Shown here: positions 1-7,798 of the stretch, piece by piece
Numbering within the stretch: position 1 is the first letter of the stretch
Layout of the letters: each line of letters starts with the position of its first letter
Assembly: GCF_025548555.1 (NCBI RefSeq)
Contig: NZ_JAJLPA010000002.1
Span: forward strand, 124,001 to 188,000
Source of the DNA: Sphingomonas sp. A2-49
Lineage (GTDB): Bacteria > Pseudomonadota > Alphaproteobacteria > Sphingomonadales > Sphingomonadaceae
DNA length: 64,000 nucleotides
Direction: 5' to 3'
Translations under genes and position numbers: made by a program
Notes under the pieces: generated by a model
Told to the model about the DNA's origin: nothing
Database searches by the model: none
What the model saw: only the letters and a program-made list of their open reading frames with translations

Positions 1-1646
1 CGCGGGCGACCTTCGGTCAGTGTGCCCGTCTTGTCGAATGCGATCGCGTCCAGCGATCCGAGATACTCGAGAGGGCCGCCACCCTTGACCAGGACGCCGC
101 CTCGCGCGGCGCGAGCTACGCCCGACAATACCGCACTCGGCGTCGCGATCGCCAAGGCGCAGGGGCTCGCGGCGACAAGAACAGCCATGGAGCGGTAGAA
201 GCTGTCTCGGAACGGCTCGTCGATGACGACCCATGCGAACAGCAATAGGGTGGCCAAGCCCAGCACCGCCGGCACGAAAAAGCGCTCGAAACGATCCGTA
301 AAGCGCTGCGTCGGCGACTTTTGCGCCTCCGCCTCGCTGACCATCTTCACGACCTTGGCGAGCGCGCTCTCGTTGGAGCGGCGGGTTACCTCGATCTCGA
401 TCGCGCCGCTTCCGTTGATGGTGCCGGCGAACACCCGATACGCTGCTTCGAGCTGGTCCGGATTGGCGCTGGCCGCAGCGTGATCGACGACTGGCCGCTT
501 ATCTACCGGTATGCTTTCGCCGGTAACTGGCGCCTGGTTGATGCTGCTCGTGCCTTTGATGACAAAGCCATCTGCCGCGAGGCGCTCGTCCGGCTTGACG
601 ACGACGGTGTCACCGACGGCAAGTTCCTCGACTGGGATCTCGCGCACCTGATTGTCGCGGCGCACGAACGCGGTCTGGGGTGCGAGTTTCGCAAGGGCCT
701 CGATTGCGCGTTTGGCGCGCCCCATCGCATAATGTTCAAGAGCATGGCCGATGCTGAACAGGAAGAGCAGCAAGGCGCCTTCCGCCCACGCGCCCAGAGC
801 TGCCGCGCCCGCAGCAGCGACCAGCATCAGCGTGTCGATCTCGAAGCGGCGTAGCTTCAGATTATCGATCGCCTCGCGCAAGGTATAGAAGCCACCAAAG
901 AAGTAGGCGGCGATATAAAAGGCGAGTGGCAGCCAAGCTGGCAGCGAAGCAAGCTTCTGGATCGCAAAGCCAAGCCCCAGCAGAGCGCCGCAGATAAGTG
1001 CGAAGATCAGTTCGCTATTCGCGCCGAAGACTCCACCGTGGGCGTGACCGTGATCGTGATCGTGTCCGTCGTCATGCTCGTGCCCTTCCTTATGGTCGGC
1101 ATGATCTCGGCCGTTCTGCCCAGCGGCGCTGCTATGATCGTGATCATCCGCGTTCGGCTCCACGCTGCCGCTGGTACCTTCTGGTATCCTCGACGACCTC
1201 GGCCTCAGGTAGACGCCTAGCTGCGACAGAATGCGCTGGAGCGCGGCCTCGCTGGTTGCGTCACGATCGTACTCGATGCGAACTGTTCCCGCCGGCGTGG
1301 CCTCTGCTTCGAGAACCCCCGTGCAACACCGTAGCCGCTCGCCCACGGTGCGAGCGCGACGCTCATGAGGTATGCCGTTGACCTGCCACACGACGTGTCC
1401 AAAGCGCTTTGTGATCGCGGCGCCCCGACTTTCGACGAGCCGTCGAATACGGAGAAGCGGTAGAATGGCTGGATCGTAGTGGATGCAGAGCTGCGGCGGG
1501 CCATTCGATTGCTCGCGGAGATGGGCGGAGTCCACTCCTTCCCTCTCGCGAATGTCGCCGAGTAGGCGCGTCACGCACGCGTCGGCAGCGCCGGCTATCT
1601 CGGGCAGGATCAACGGTATGTCGAGCCGCAGCTTGTTGGTGGTCAT
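1..1646 (-). CDS. P1B-type heavy-metal ATPase (CadA/CzcP-like), C-terminus beyond window
   Basis: The reading frame from the ATG at 1646 stays open to the left edge, giving 548 visible residues. It is a heavy-metal efflux P-type ATPase. Residues 1-150 form two weakly HMA-like halves without a clear CxxC. Residues 167-204 are a His/Asp-rich linker (13 His), probably metal-binding. The actuator motif TGES is at about 376. The membrane metal site is S494-P495-C496, the SPC signature of the P1B-4 (Co/Zn/Cd) group rather than CPC. The phosphorylation motif DKTGT starts at D538. The ATP-binding domain and last helices lie outside. The start overlaps the upstream CDF gene by 4 bases (ATGA), so it ends the visible part of the long metal operon. 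Family assignment is firm; Zn/Cd/Co specificity is inferred from the SPC motif. Confidence 0.93.
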   Translation of the reverse strand, partial: MTTNKLRLDIPLILPEIAGAADACVTRLLGDIREREGVDSAHLREQSNGPPQLCIHYDPAILPLLRIRRLVESRGAAITKRFGHVVWQVNGIPHERRARTVGERLRCCTGVLEAEATPAGTVRIEYDRDATSEAALQRILSQLGVYLRPRSSRIPEGTSGSVEPNADDHDHSSAAGQNGRDHADHKEGHEHDDGHDHDHGHAHGGVFGANSELIFALICGALLGLGFAIQKLASLPAWLPLAFYIAAYFFGGFYTLREAIDNLKLRRFEIDTLMLVAAAGAAALGAWAEGALLLFLFSIGHALEHYAMGRAKRAIEALAKLAPQTAFVRRDNQVREIPVEELAVGDTVVVKPDERLAADGFVIKGTSSINQAPVTGESIPVDKRPVVDHAAASANPDQLEAAYRVFAGTINGSGAIEIEVTRRSNESALAKVVKMVSEAEAQKSPTQRFTDRFERFFVPAVLGLATLLLFAWVVIDEPFRDSFYRSMAVLVAASPCALAIATPSAVLSGVARAARGGVLVKGGGPLEYLGSLDAIAFDKTGTLTEGRP

Positions 1647-2239
1647 GCACTCTTCTCCTTGGTGCCGGTTTCCGCCCTCGCGTCACGTAAGATTTCGATG
1701 CCTCCCTTGATCGCGATCAGCGCTGTCGCGAGGCCAACCACGAGGTCGGGCCAGTTCTTGCCGAGCCACAGCACCAGCGCCCCGGCCACGAGGATGCCGC
1801 CGTTCGAAATGAAGTCGTTGAAGCTGAATGTGGTCGCGGCACGAAGATTGACGTCGGGGTTCTTCAGTCGTTGCAGGAGCCGCAGGCAGACATAATTCAC
1901 GACGCCGGCGACCGCCGACATGACCATCATCGTGGGCCCGATCGGCTCACTGCCCTGAATGAACCGGCGACCGACATCGAGCAGGATGCCGGCGGCGAAA
2001 ATGAGGAGCATGATGCTCGACGCCATCGCGGCTCGGGTCTTCCACGTCGGCCCATGACTGAGCGCGACCAGACTGAGTGCGTACACCGCCGTATCGGAAA
2101 GATTGTCCACACCGTTGGCGATCAGGGCGCTGGAATCGGCAATCAGGCCGGTTGCGAAAAAACCGGCGGCGATGGCTGCGTTGAGCAGCAGGACGATCCA
2201 CAAGGTCCGACGCTCATCTAGACTGGAAGGGGAGGTCAT
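1643..2239 (-). CDS. short cation transporter, CDF-like
   Basis: 198 residues with about five or six hydrophobic segments and a CDF-like core: a first membrane pair carrying SSALIANGVDNLSD (residues about 36-49), which resembles the D-x3-D metal site of cation diffusion facilitators, and a later segment with SFNDFISNGG that supplies the second Asp/Asn site. There is no cytoplasmic C-terminal domain, so it belongs to the short CDF-like group often found in Co/Zn/Cd operons of alphaproteobacteria. It would export divalent cations from cytoplasm to periplasm. It overlaps the ZIP gene upstream and the ATPase downstream by 4 bases each, so the three are translationally coupled. A short cation transporter is also the first gene of the second czc operon (42414-43046). 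Confidence 0.85.
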   Translation of the reverse strand: MTSPSSLDERRTLWIVLLLNAAIAAGFFATGLIADSSALIANGVDNLSDTAVYALSLVALSHGPTWKTRAAMASSIMLLIFAAGILLDVGRRFIQGSEPIGPTMMVMSAVAGVVNYVCLRLLQRLKNPDVNLRAATTFSFNDFISNGGILVAGALVLWLGKNWPDLVVGLATALIAIKGGIEILRDARAETGTKEKSA

Positions 2240-2922
2240 CCCATCACCTCCTCGAGCAACAGAAGGATCAGAAATCCGACGAAGAACATGGCGCTGATGA
2301 GCGGCGTGTCCGGCTTTTCATGCGCTTCGGCGAGCAGCTCTTCCGTGACGAGGTAAAGAAGCGCCATCAACCCGAAGCTGAGGAAGCCTGAGACTATAAC
2401 GGGTGGGAAGGTCGCTACGGGTGTTGCGATCAGCGCCCCGATCGGGAGCAATATCGCCAAAGTGCTGACCGTCGCCACAACCTTCAGACGGGACTTGAGC
2501 GTTTCACCGAGCTCCGCTGTCAGCGTCAAGCCGAGGAAGAGCACCTCCAGGGTGAGCGCGATCGTAAGCAGCAGGCCTGCCTTGGCACCGGCGACGAACG
2601 CAAGCCCGAGGACGAGGCCATCGATCAGGATATCAAGGCCGATCGCCGCGAGCAGGGCGACTGGCCCTTTGAACCGAGCCTCGATGGCCTTGAGCGCCAG
2701 CATCGTGCCAACACCCAATGAGCCTCCGATCAATGTCGCGGCGGGAGAGGCCTGGTGCATGACTTGCGGCAGAATTTCGGTCGCGGCCGCAGCGAAGACC
2801 ACGCCGGCGGCCAAGTGCTGCATAGCGCTCACGAAACCGGCACTTGGTCGTCGCAAACTGGCCCAGATTGAGCCCAGGATCACTGCCAGCACGGGAATGA
2901 CGGTATAAAGCAGAACTGTCAT
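2236..2922 (-). CDS. ZIP family metal transporter
   Basis: 228 residues, about eight hydrophobic segments. Residues about 35-55 (MQHLAAGVVFAAAATEILPQ) match the membrane helix of ZIP proteins that carries the metal-binding His and Glu, and a second acidic/His helix with EELLAEAHEKPD lies near residue 190. ZIP proteins normally move Zn, Fe or other divalent metals into the cytoplasm. In an efflux operon this one may instead feed metal to sensors or act as a bidirectional carrier; that is inference. It overlaps the downstream CDF gene by 4 bases and lies about 10 bases after the small lipoprotein gene. Confidence 0.85.
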   Translation of the reverse strand: MTVLLYTVIPVLAVILGSIWASLRRPSAGFVSAMQHLAAGVVFAAAATEILPQVMHQASPAATLIGGSLGVGTMLALKAIEARFKGPVALLAAIGLDILIDGLVLGLAFVAGAKAGLLLTIALTLEVLFLGLTLTAELGETLKSRLKVVATVSTLAILLPIGALIATPVATFPPVIVSGFLSFGLMALLYLVTEELLAEAHEKPDTPLISAMFFVGFLILLLLEEVMG

Positions 2923-2932
2923 GGCGCGGGCC

Positions 2933-3283
2933 TCAGTTTCGCTGACACGCGACGGCTGGACCTTCGCTGCGTTCGATGGTCATACCGTTCTGAGAGAAGG
3001 TGGCGGAAATCCCATCGCCGACGAACGTCAGTCCTTGTGCCGGTGCGTCCAATCGCTCCTGCTTGCCGTTCGGCATGCTCGTAAGCGTGATTGTCAGGCC
3101 ATCGGCGAGTGAGTCCACATGCCATTTCGAGCCGTCGTTGCAGCTATAGCGTTGCTCGTCGGTCGCGTTTGCACGCGCCGAGCCCTGTCCGTTGGCCGTC
3201 CCCCCGGCATTTCCACCCTCTTTCGAGCAGCCAGACAGCGCCGCTACGATTGCCAGCAGCAGGAGGAATGGTGAACTGTGCGT
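2933..3283 (-). CDS. small periplasmic lipoprotein, start unresolved
   Basis: The frame encodes a hydrophobic stretch LLLLAIVAALSGC, an ideal signal peptide with lipobox (LSGC; the Cys codon is 3229-3227), followed by a Gly/Ala-rich linker and a compact domain with CNDGSKWHVDSL, GLTFVGDGISATFSQNGMTIERS and a late Cys. This resembles the small MliC/DUF-type lipoproteins that bind in the periplasm, but I do not recognise the family. There is no ATG just before the signal sequence. The nearest in-frame candidates are a GTG at 3406 without a Shine-Dalgarno and an ATG at 3553 inside the CDF gene. Either a rare start or a sequence change has removed the normal start. The coordinate given is only where the convincing protein begins. 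Confidence 0.5.
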   Translation of the reverse strand, partial: THSSPFLLLLAIVAALSGCSKEGGNAGGTANGQGSARANATDEQRYSCNDGSKWHVDSLADGLTITLTSMPNGKQERLDAPAQGLTFVGDGISATFSQNGMTIERSEGPAVACQRN

Positions 3284-3539
3284 ACGCGCGCTGCGCGGAA
3301 GCCGACGGTCAGAACCTGCCTTCGAGTTGCAGATCCGCTTACTGACGAATGTCTGCCGTGAACGCGCCCCGGGGTCGGGCGTCGTCCACGGCGCAGTCCT
3401 TCTCACAAGCGGGCGATCGGGGACAGATCGCCGGGGTTTAGAGCCGCCTGCGGGGACTATTGAACGAAAGAAGAATGAACAGGAGGCAAGGCCACGCGAC
3501 TGGAAGAATATGCGATCTCGTGACCTTTCCGCCGAAATG

Positions 3540-4451
3540 TCAGTTGTGACCATGGCGGGTCTCCCCGGACATCTCGCCTGGAGCTTCGGTCTGAATCGTC
3601 GTGTGTTCGATCTCGAATCGCTCGTCGAGCAGCGAGGCGACGGCCTGCCGCACCACATTCGCCTCAGTTCCGGCAGCCACCGCCACGTGCACTGTGCACG
3701 AAATGTCATCATTGCTCATCGACCAGACGTGAAGGTCATGAACCCCGGCGACCCCCGGAACGCCTGCAATCGCCGCCCGAACCTCTTTTAGCTCGAGGCC
3801 TCTTGGCACACCTTCAAGCAGCACGTTGGTCGTGTCGCGTAGCAGGATCCATGTCCGCGGCAGCACCCAGAGACCGATGCCGACCGCGACCAGCGCGTCC
3901 ACCCAGGTGTAGCCGGTGAAGCGGATCACAAGGGCACCGGCTATAACGCCGAGGGAGCCGATCATGTCGGCCCATACCTCGAGATACGCTCCCTTGACGT
4001 TGAAGCTCTGATCCTTGCCCGCCGTGAGCAGTCGCATGGAGATGATGTTGACGACGAGGCCGATCACCGCGACGATCATCATCCCGGTCGATTGAACTGG
4101 CTCCGGGCTGGAGAAGCGCTTGATGGCTTCGACGAGCACGTAGATCGCGATGGCGAAGAGAAGAACGGCGTTGAATGCCGCCGCCAGGATCTCGAACCTG
4201 CGGTAGCCGAATGTGCGGCGGTCATCAGCCGACTTTTGGCCAAAGCGAATCGCCAATAGCGCGATCACCAAGGCTGCAACATCGGTGAGCATGTGAGCAG
4301 CGTCCGAAAGGAGCGCCAGGCTGTTGAAGTAAAAGCCGCCGATTACCTCGGCGACGAGGTAAGTCGAGGTCAGCCCTAGAGCCCACTTCAGCATGGTCGC
4401 ATTGGCGCCCGCAGTGTGGTCGTGACTGTGGCCCTGGGTATGATCGTGCAT
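3540..4451 (-). CDS. czcD: CzcD-like cation diffusion facilitator
   Basis: 303 residues from the ATG at 4451, chosen because GGAG lies 8 bases upstream; an in-frame codon at 4487 would overlap the MgtC gene. The N-terminus is His-rich (HDHTQGHSHDH). Six transmembrane helices follow with the CDF zinc site SLALLSDAAHMLTD in helix 2 and YLEVWADMIGS in helix 5 (the HxxxD/DxxxD pair). The cytoplasmic domain has VHDLHVWSMS, and the C-terminus ends in His (GHN). This is the Zn/Co/Cd:H+ antiporter type that accompanies CzcCBA and lowers cytoplasmic metal. It lies 16 bases after the MgtC-like gene in the operon. Confidence 0.93.
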   Translation of the reverse strand: MHDHTQGHSHDHTAGANATMLKWALGLTSTYLVAEVIGGFYFNSLALLSDAAHMLTDVAALVIALLAIRFGQKSADDRRTFGYRRFEILAAAFNAVLLFAIAIYVLVEAIKRFSSPEPVQSTGMMIVAVIGLVVNIISMRLLTAGKDQSFNVKGAYLEVWADMIGSLGVIAGALVIRFTGYTWVDALVAVGIGLWVLPRTWILLRDTTNVLLEGVPRGLELKEVRAAIAGVPGVAGVHDLHVWSMSNDDISCTVHVAVAAGTEANVVRQAVASLLDERFEIEHTTIQTEAPGEMSGETRHGHN

Positions 4452-4467
4452 GATGTGGCTCCAGCGG

Positions 4468-4923
4468 TCAGTCGAAGTCCGCGTCACTCGGGCGCGGCAG
4501 GTAACGCTCGCTCAGGCGAACAAAGACGAGGACGAACAGGCCCAAGGCCGTTGTCACTCCCAAGAGAAAATATTGACCGGCGCCCGCCGCGATCCCAAGC
4601 GTTGCGGTGAGCCAGACACCCGCGGCCGAGGTGACATTCTTCACCTGATCGCGAGCGACAAAGATTAGCCCGGCAGCGATGAACCCAATCGCCTGCGCAA
4701 GGCCCTGAATAACGCGCAACGGGTCCGATCGCGTCCGCCCATCGGCGTCGAGGGTGTCATGGAGCAGCAGCGCGGAGAGCGTGATCGCGGCAGCACTAAG
4801 ACCGACAAGCGCGTGCGTTCGTAGCCCCGCTGGAACCCCGCGCATCTCTCGATCAAGCCCGATGGCCAGGCCGACAAGCGTAGCGCAACCGAGGCGCAGG
4901 ACCACGTCACCTGAGGAAATCAT
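4468..4923 (-). CDS. MgtC/SapB family membrane protein
   Basis: 151 residues, about four or five transmembrane segments, with the N-terminal MgtC/SapB signature LGCATLVGLAIGLDREMRGVPAGLRTH and the later GFIAAGLIFV, VWLTATLGIAAG blocks. MgtC proteins act in the inner membrane, in low-Mg survival and in regulation of the F1F0 ATPase. Small MgtC-only forms without the ACT-like tail are frequent in metal operons of proteobacteria, where the role is unknown. It is followed closely by czcD and preceded by a 157-base gap after the small membrane protein gene. Nothing marks a separate promoter in that gap that I can defend. Confidence 0.88.
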   Translation of the reverse strand: MISSGDVVLRLGCATLVGLAIGLDREMRGVPAGLRTHALVGLSAAAITLSALLLHDTLDADGRTRSDPLRVIQGLAQAIGFIAAGLIFVARDQVKNVTSAAGVWLTATLGIAAGAGQYFLLGVTTALGLFVLVFVRLSERYLPRPSDADFD

Positions 4924-5080
4924 CGGTTCTGCTCCAGCCTCGTGCTTCCAGCGCTGGTCGACCGTCGCGCGGCGTTAATCGATGTTGTCTCCAGTGGTCG
5001 CGGCGGTGCTAATCCATGCCGCCCACGGAGCCGGACGATTTGATGGGAGACGGATCCCTTGGTCAATTGAGAGGCAGCCG

Positions 5081-5458
5081 TCATAAGGCGCATCGTTGCT
5101 GCAGGAGAACAACCGCAACCGAGATCGAGCCAGCCGATCCCGCGAACCCTACAAGACTAAGCCGCAGCATAATTCGCCGCTCGAATGGACCGTGCAGGAA
5201 CCAGGTCGCGTAAGCCACGCTCAGGCCGGCAATATAATAGGAACCAATCAGTTCGAGCGCTGCGGCGATCGCCGTATCCAGAACCCAGGAGAAGCAATCA
5301 GCAGCGACCGATGGAACCAGACGCGTTAGGGCGAGCACAGCTGCCGAGCCTGCAGGGATGATGATCAGGCGCCTAAAACAGTCGAGCCGCCGCTCCAGAA
5401 GGAGCTCGCGGACGGGCGCAATGGAAGTCCGATTGTTGCGCGCCATTCCCCGGATCAT
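5081..5458 (-). CDS. hypothetical membrane protein
   Basis: 125 residues with an Arg-rich N-terminus (RELLLERRLDCFRR) and three to four hydrophobic segments. The start overlaps the stop of the TolC-like gene (ATGA), which supports both the start and co-transcription. I do not recognise the family. It could be an inner-membrane accessory to the efflux module. There is no counterpart in the second czc operon, where the SRPBCC gene is followed by an exchanger instead. Confidence 0.6.
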   Translation of the reverse strand: MIRGMARNNRTSIAPVRELLLERRLDCFRRLIIIPAGSAAVLALTRLVPSVAADCFSWVLDTAIAAALELIGSYYIAGLSVAYATWFLHGPFERRIMLRLSLVGFAGSAGSISVAVVLLQQRCAL

Positions 5459-6942
5459 CGCGAGCCGCCTCGGACCGGGTCAGGCTTGGCAGTGAGAACG
5501 GCCCGAGAAATGGCAGGCTCGGCCGAGACTTCTTGCTCAGCTATCCCCAAACCAGATGCCTCACCTGGTGCCCGGATCTGAGACCGGTCATTCGTCGCGG
5601 GGGCTCGATAGCCTAGTCGGGGCTGGAACAACGCACCGCCAAATAAGCCGAGATCGCCCGCTTCGGCGCGTCCCATGGCGGCGAGCAGCGCGAAACTGGC
5701 GACATAGGCATCGCGCTGGGCCGTCACGAGCTGAACGCGACTGTTCAGCAATTCCTGCTGCGCGTTAAGCACGTCCAGCACATTGCGGGTTCCGACACTG
5801 TTCTCTGCGCGGACGCCCTCGAGCGCGAGCTCGTTGGCGGAAACGGCTGCCCGCGAGGAGCGGATCACCGCTTCCGTCGCAAGATGGCGCGTGAAGGCCG
5901 CGCGCGTTTCCGCAACGACACGCCGTTCCACGAAAATCACCTGTTCCAATGACTGGCTGGAAAGCGCTTGGGCGCGCCGGACTTGTGCTCCCGGCAGGCC
6001 ACCTTGGTAGAGAGGGATGGTTGCAGACAGCCCGACGGTCGCGGTCCGCTGCGCTTGCAGGAAGGTGCGGCCGGGGATCGTGCTGATCAGGGAACCCAGA
6101 TAATTGTTATAGTTGCTTGAGGCCACGGCGGAGAGGCGTGGCAGTCGGGCCGCCTCTGCGACCCTGATATCGTAACGTGCCGCCGCAGAGTCCGCCTTTG
6201 CAGCGATCAGAAGCGGATTGTTGCCCAAGGCGATCGCCAGCGCCGCGTCGACAGTTGCCGGCAAGCCTGGGAGCTCCGAAGGCTGCTCCAGCTCGTGGGC
6301 AGGTATTCCAACAAAGCGCAGATAATTCTCGAGACTGGTGACCAGCTGTGATCGCGCCAACTCGAGTTGCCCCCGCGCCAGTTCGAGGCGCGCCTCGGAC
6401 TGGGCAACGTCGGTTCGGGTCAGGTCACCGATCTGGAAACGGTCCCGAGACGCCTGCAGGTTGACCTCAAGCACCCGGATATTCTGGGCGTTAAGCTCGG
6501 CGATGGCGCTGTCGCGGAGGACGTCCATGTACACCGAAACGATCGCCGTGAAGAGATCCGCCTCGGTCGCACGGAGGTTCGCACGACCGGAGTTGACGCG
6601 GGCGTCGGCTGCCCGGATTCCGTTCTTGACCCGACCTCCTTGGAACAGAGGCACTGACAGATTGGCCGAGGCATTCGTCGCCCTCAAAGGAGCGGAGAAG
6701 CTATTAGCCGAGCGCACGACGAATTCTTGATAATCTGCGGTCGCCGACAGCGCCGGGCGGGCGGCCGCCTTGGCGATCGGAACCCCTTCGTCGGTCGCCC
6801 GGAGTCCGGCTCGGGCGCCCGTCAGGCTAGGATTGGTCTGATAGGCGGCCACGAGCGCTTCTCGCAGCGTATCCGCTTTTGCCGGAATCGCGACCGTGAG
6901 AAGAAGGGCAGATGCAGCCGCAGAGTTTGCAAAAATTTTCAT
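5455..6942 (-). CDS. TolC family outer-membrane efflux protein
   Basis: 495 residues with a signal peptide (MKIFANSAAASALLLTVAIPAKA) followed by the duplicated coiled-coil/barrel repeats of outer-membrane efflux channels: TLREALVAAYQTNPSL at residue 25, the ARAGLRATDEG coil, and PLYQGGLPGAQVRRA and SVGTRNVLDVLNAQQELLNSR in the second half, typical of TolC proper (type I secretion/AcrAB partner) more than CzcC. It is therefore a second outer-membrane channel in the operon besides CzcC. It overlaps the SRPBCC gene and the small membrane protein gene by 4 bases each. Its inner-membrane partner is not evident here. Confidence 0.93.
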   Translation of the reverse strand: MKIFANSAAASALLLTVAIPAKADTLREALVAAYQTNPSLTGARAGLRATDEGVPIAKAAARPALSATADYQEFVVRSANSFSAPLRATNASANLSVPLFQGGRVKNGIRAADARVNSGRANLRATEADLFTAIVSVYMDVLRDSAIAELNAQNIRVLEVNLQASRDRFQIGDLTRTDVAQSEARLELARGQLELARSQLVTSLENYLRFVGIPAHELEQPSELPGLPATVDAALAIALGNNPLLIAAKADSAAARYDIRVAEAARLPRLSAVASSNYNNYLGSLISTIPGRTFLQAQRTATVGLSATIPLYQGGLPGAQVRRAQALSSQSLEQVIFVERRVVAETRAAFTRHLATEAVIRSSRAAVSANELALEGVRAENSVGTRNVLDVLNAQQELLNSRVQLVTAQRDAYVASFALLAAMGRAEAGDLGLFGGALFQPRLGYRAPATNDRSQIRAPGEASGLGIAEQEVSAEPAISRAVLTAKPDPVRGGSR

Positions 6943-7442
6943 CGACGCCCCCGTGTGTCCGACCGCTTCCGCGTTGGGGCGGAGCCCCGCATCGGGGCGG
7001 CGCGAGTGATCGTCGTGCCGCGTGCGAGAAAGTTGGACAAAGATCGGTTGGTGAGGGCTAACGCTCGATCCATTCGACGTTGCACTGGTCCGATGCCGAG
7101 CAGTGCTACGATACCGCTGCAGCGCATACGGTGCTTCACTTCGGTGCCATGCTCGGTCTTCTGGAGCTCAAACCCTTCTTCAACACCAACCAAGCCTCCC
7201 AAGCCGATCTTCCAGGCTATGCTGGCGTTCGGCTCAAACCGCGTTACCTTCGCTTGCGCGGCGATCGGCGGCAACGATCGGATGCGGGTCTTGTGCTCCA
7301 ATTCCAGAACTGACCCCAGCGTCGCTTCACCCTTGAGTGTGACAAACGGATGCCAGTCCCGGTAATGATTGAAATCGGACAGCACGCGCCAGACGCGACC
7401 GACCGGCACCGGGAGAGCCAGAGAACTGTCGACCTCGAACAA
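6939..7442 (-). CDS. SRPBCC (START-like) domain protein, copy A
   Basis: 167 residues of the SRPBCC/polyketide-cyclase fold: FEVDSSLALPVPVGRVWRVLSDFNHYRDWHPF at the N-terminus, the beta-sheet core, and the long C-terminal helix LARTNRSLSNFLARG-like. It starts at a TTG (7442) with a strong AGGAGG 5 bases upstream; its paralogue at 35711 uses ATG at the same place, confirming the start. The family binds hydrophobic ligands. A role in metal efflux is not established, but the gene lies right after czcA-DUF190 in both czc operons of this window. It overlaps the TolC-like gene by 4 bases. Confidence 0.85.
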   Translation of the reverse strand: MFEVDSSLALPVPVGRVWRVLSDFNHYRDWHPFVTLKGEATLGSVLELEHKTRIRSLPPIAAQAKVTRFEPNASIAWKIGLGGLVGVEEGFELQKTEHGTEVKHRMRCSGIVALLGIGPVQRRMDRALALTNRSLSNFLARGTTITRAAPMRGSAPTRKRSDTRGRR

Positions 7443-7451
7443 GCTGCCCTC

Positions 7452-7793
7452 CTACGCGACAGAGCTGGATTCAGGATAAAGCGATGAGGCGCCGCCAATT
7501 ACCTCGATGGCTTCCACCGTAATCAAGCCAATGCCGGTGATGTCTGCCAACTGCGCCGCGAAGGCGCGGACGCGAGCCTCGTCCTCGACGATTTCGATCA
7601 CGACGGCGCGGTCGCTCTCAAGAACGTGCCGCTGGTGCATGTGCACCGACTGGCCGAACCCGATCAGCGCTTCCAAGATCGTTACGCCAGCAAGCCGGGC
7701 GTCTTTTGCCCTCGCTGCAATCTCCTGGAACACCTTGCGATCGCCGAAATAGGCAGACTCGTCGGTGTAGATGCGGAGCAGTTTCGTCTGCAT
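7452..7793 (-). CDS. DUF190 (PII-like) protein, copy A
   Basis: 113 residues from ATG 7793, which has GGAG in the end of czcA as its Shine-Dalgarno. The protein matches DUF190/UPF0166: KLLRIYTDESAYFGDRKVFQEIAARAKDARLAGVTILEALIGFG, then HVLESDRAVVIEIVEDEARVRAFAAQL. This family has the PII/CutA-like ferredoxin fold. Such proteins sense small ligands or metal and regulate partner membrane proteins. Placement directly after czcA suggests it gates or senses for the RND pump (inference). The C-terminus ends in SSLYPESSSVA. Confidence 0.88.
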   Translation of the reverse strand: MQTKLLRIYTDESAYFGDRKVFQEIAARAKDARLAGVTILEALIGFGQSVHMHQRHVLESDRAVVIEIVEDEARVRAFAAQLADITGIGLITVEAIEVIGGASSLYPESSSVA

Positions 7794-7798
7794 GCTTA

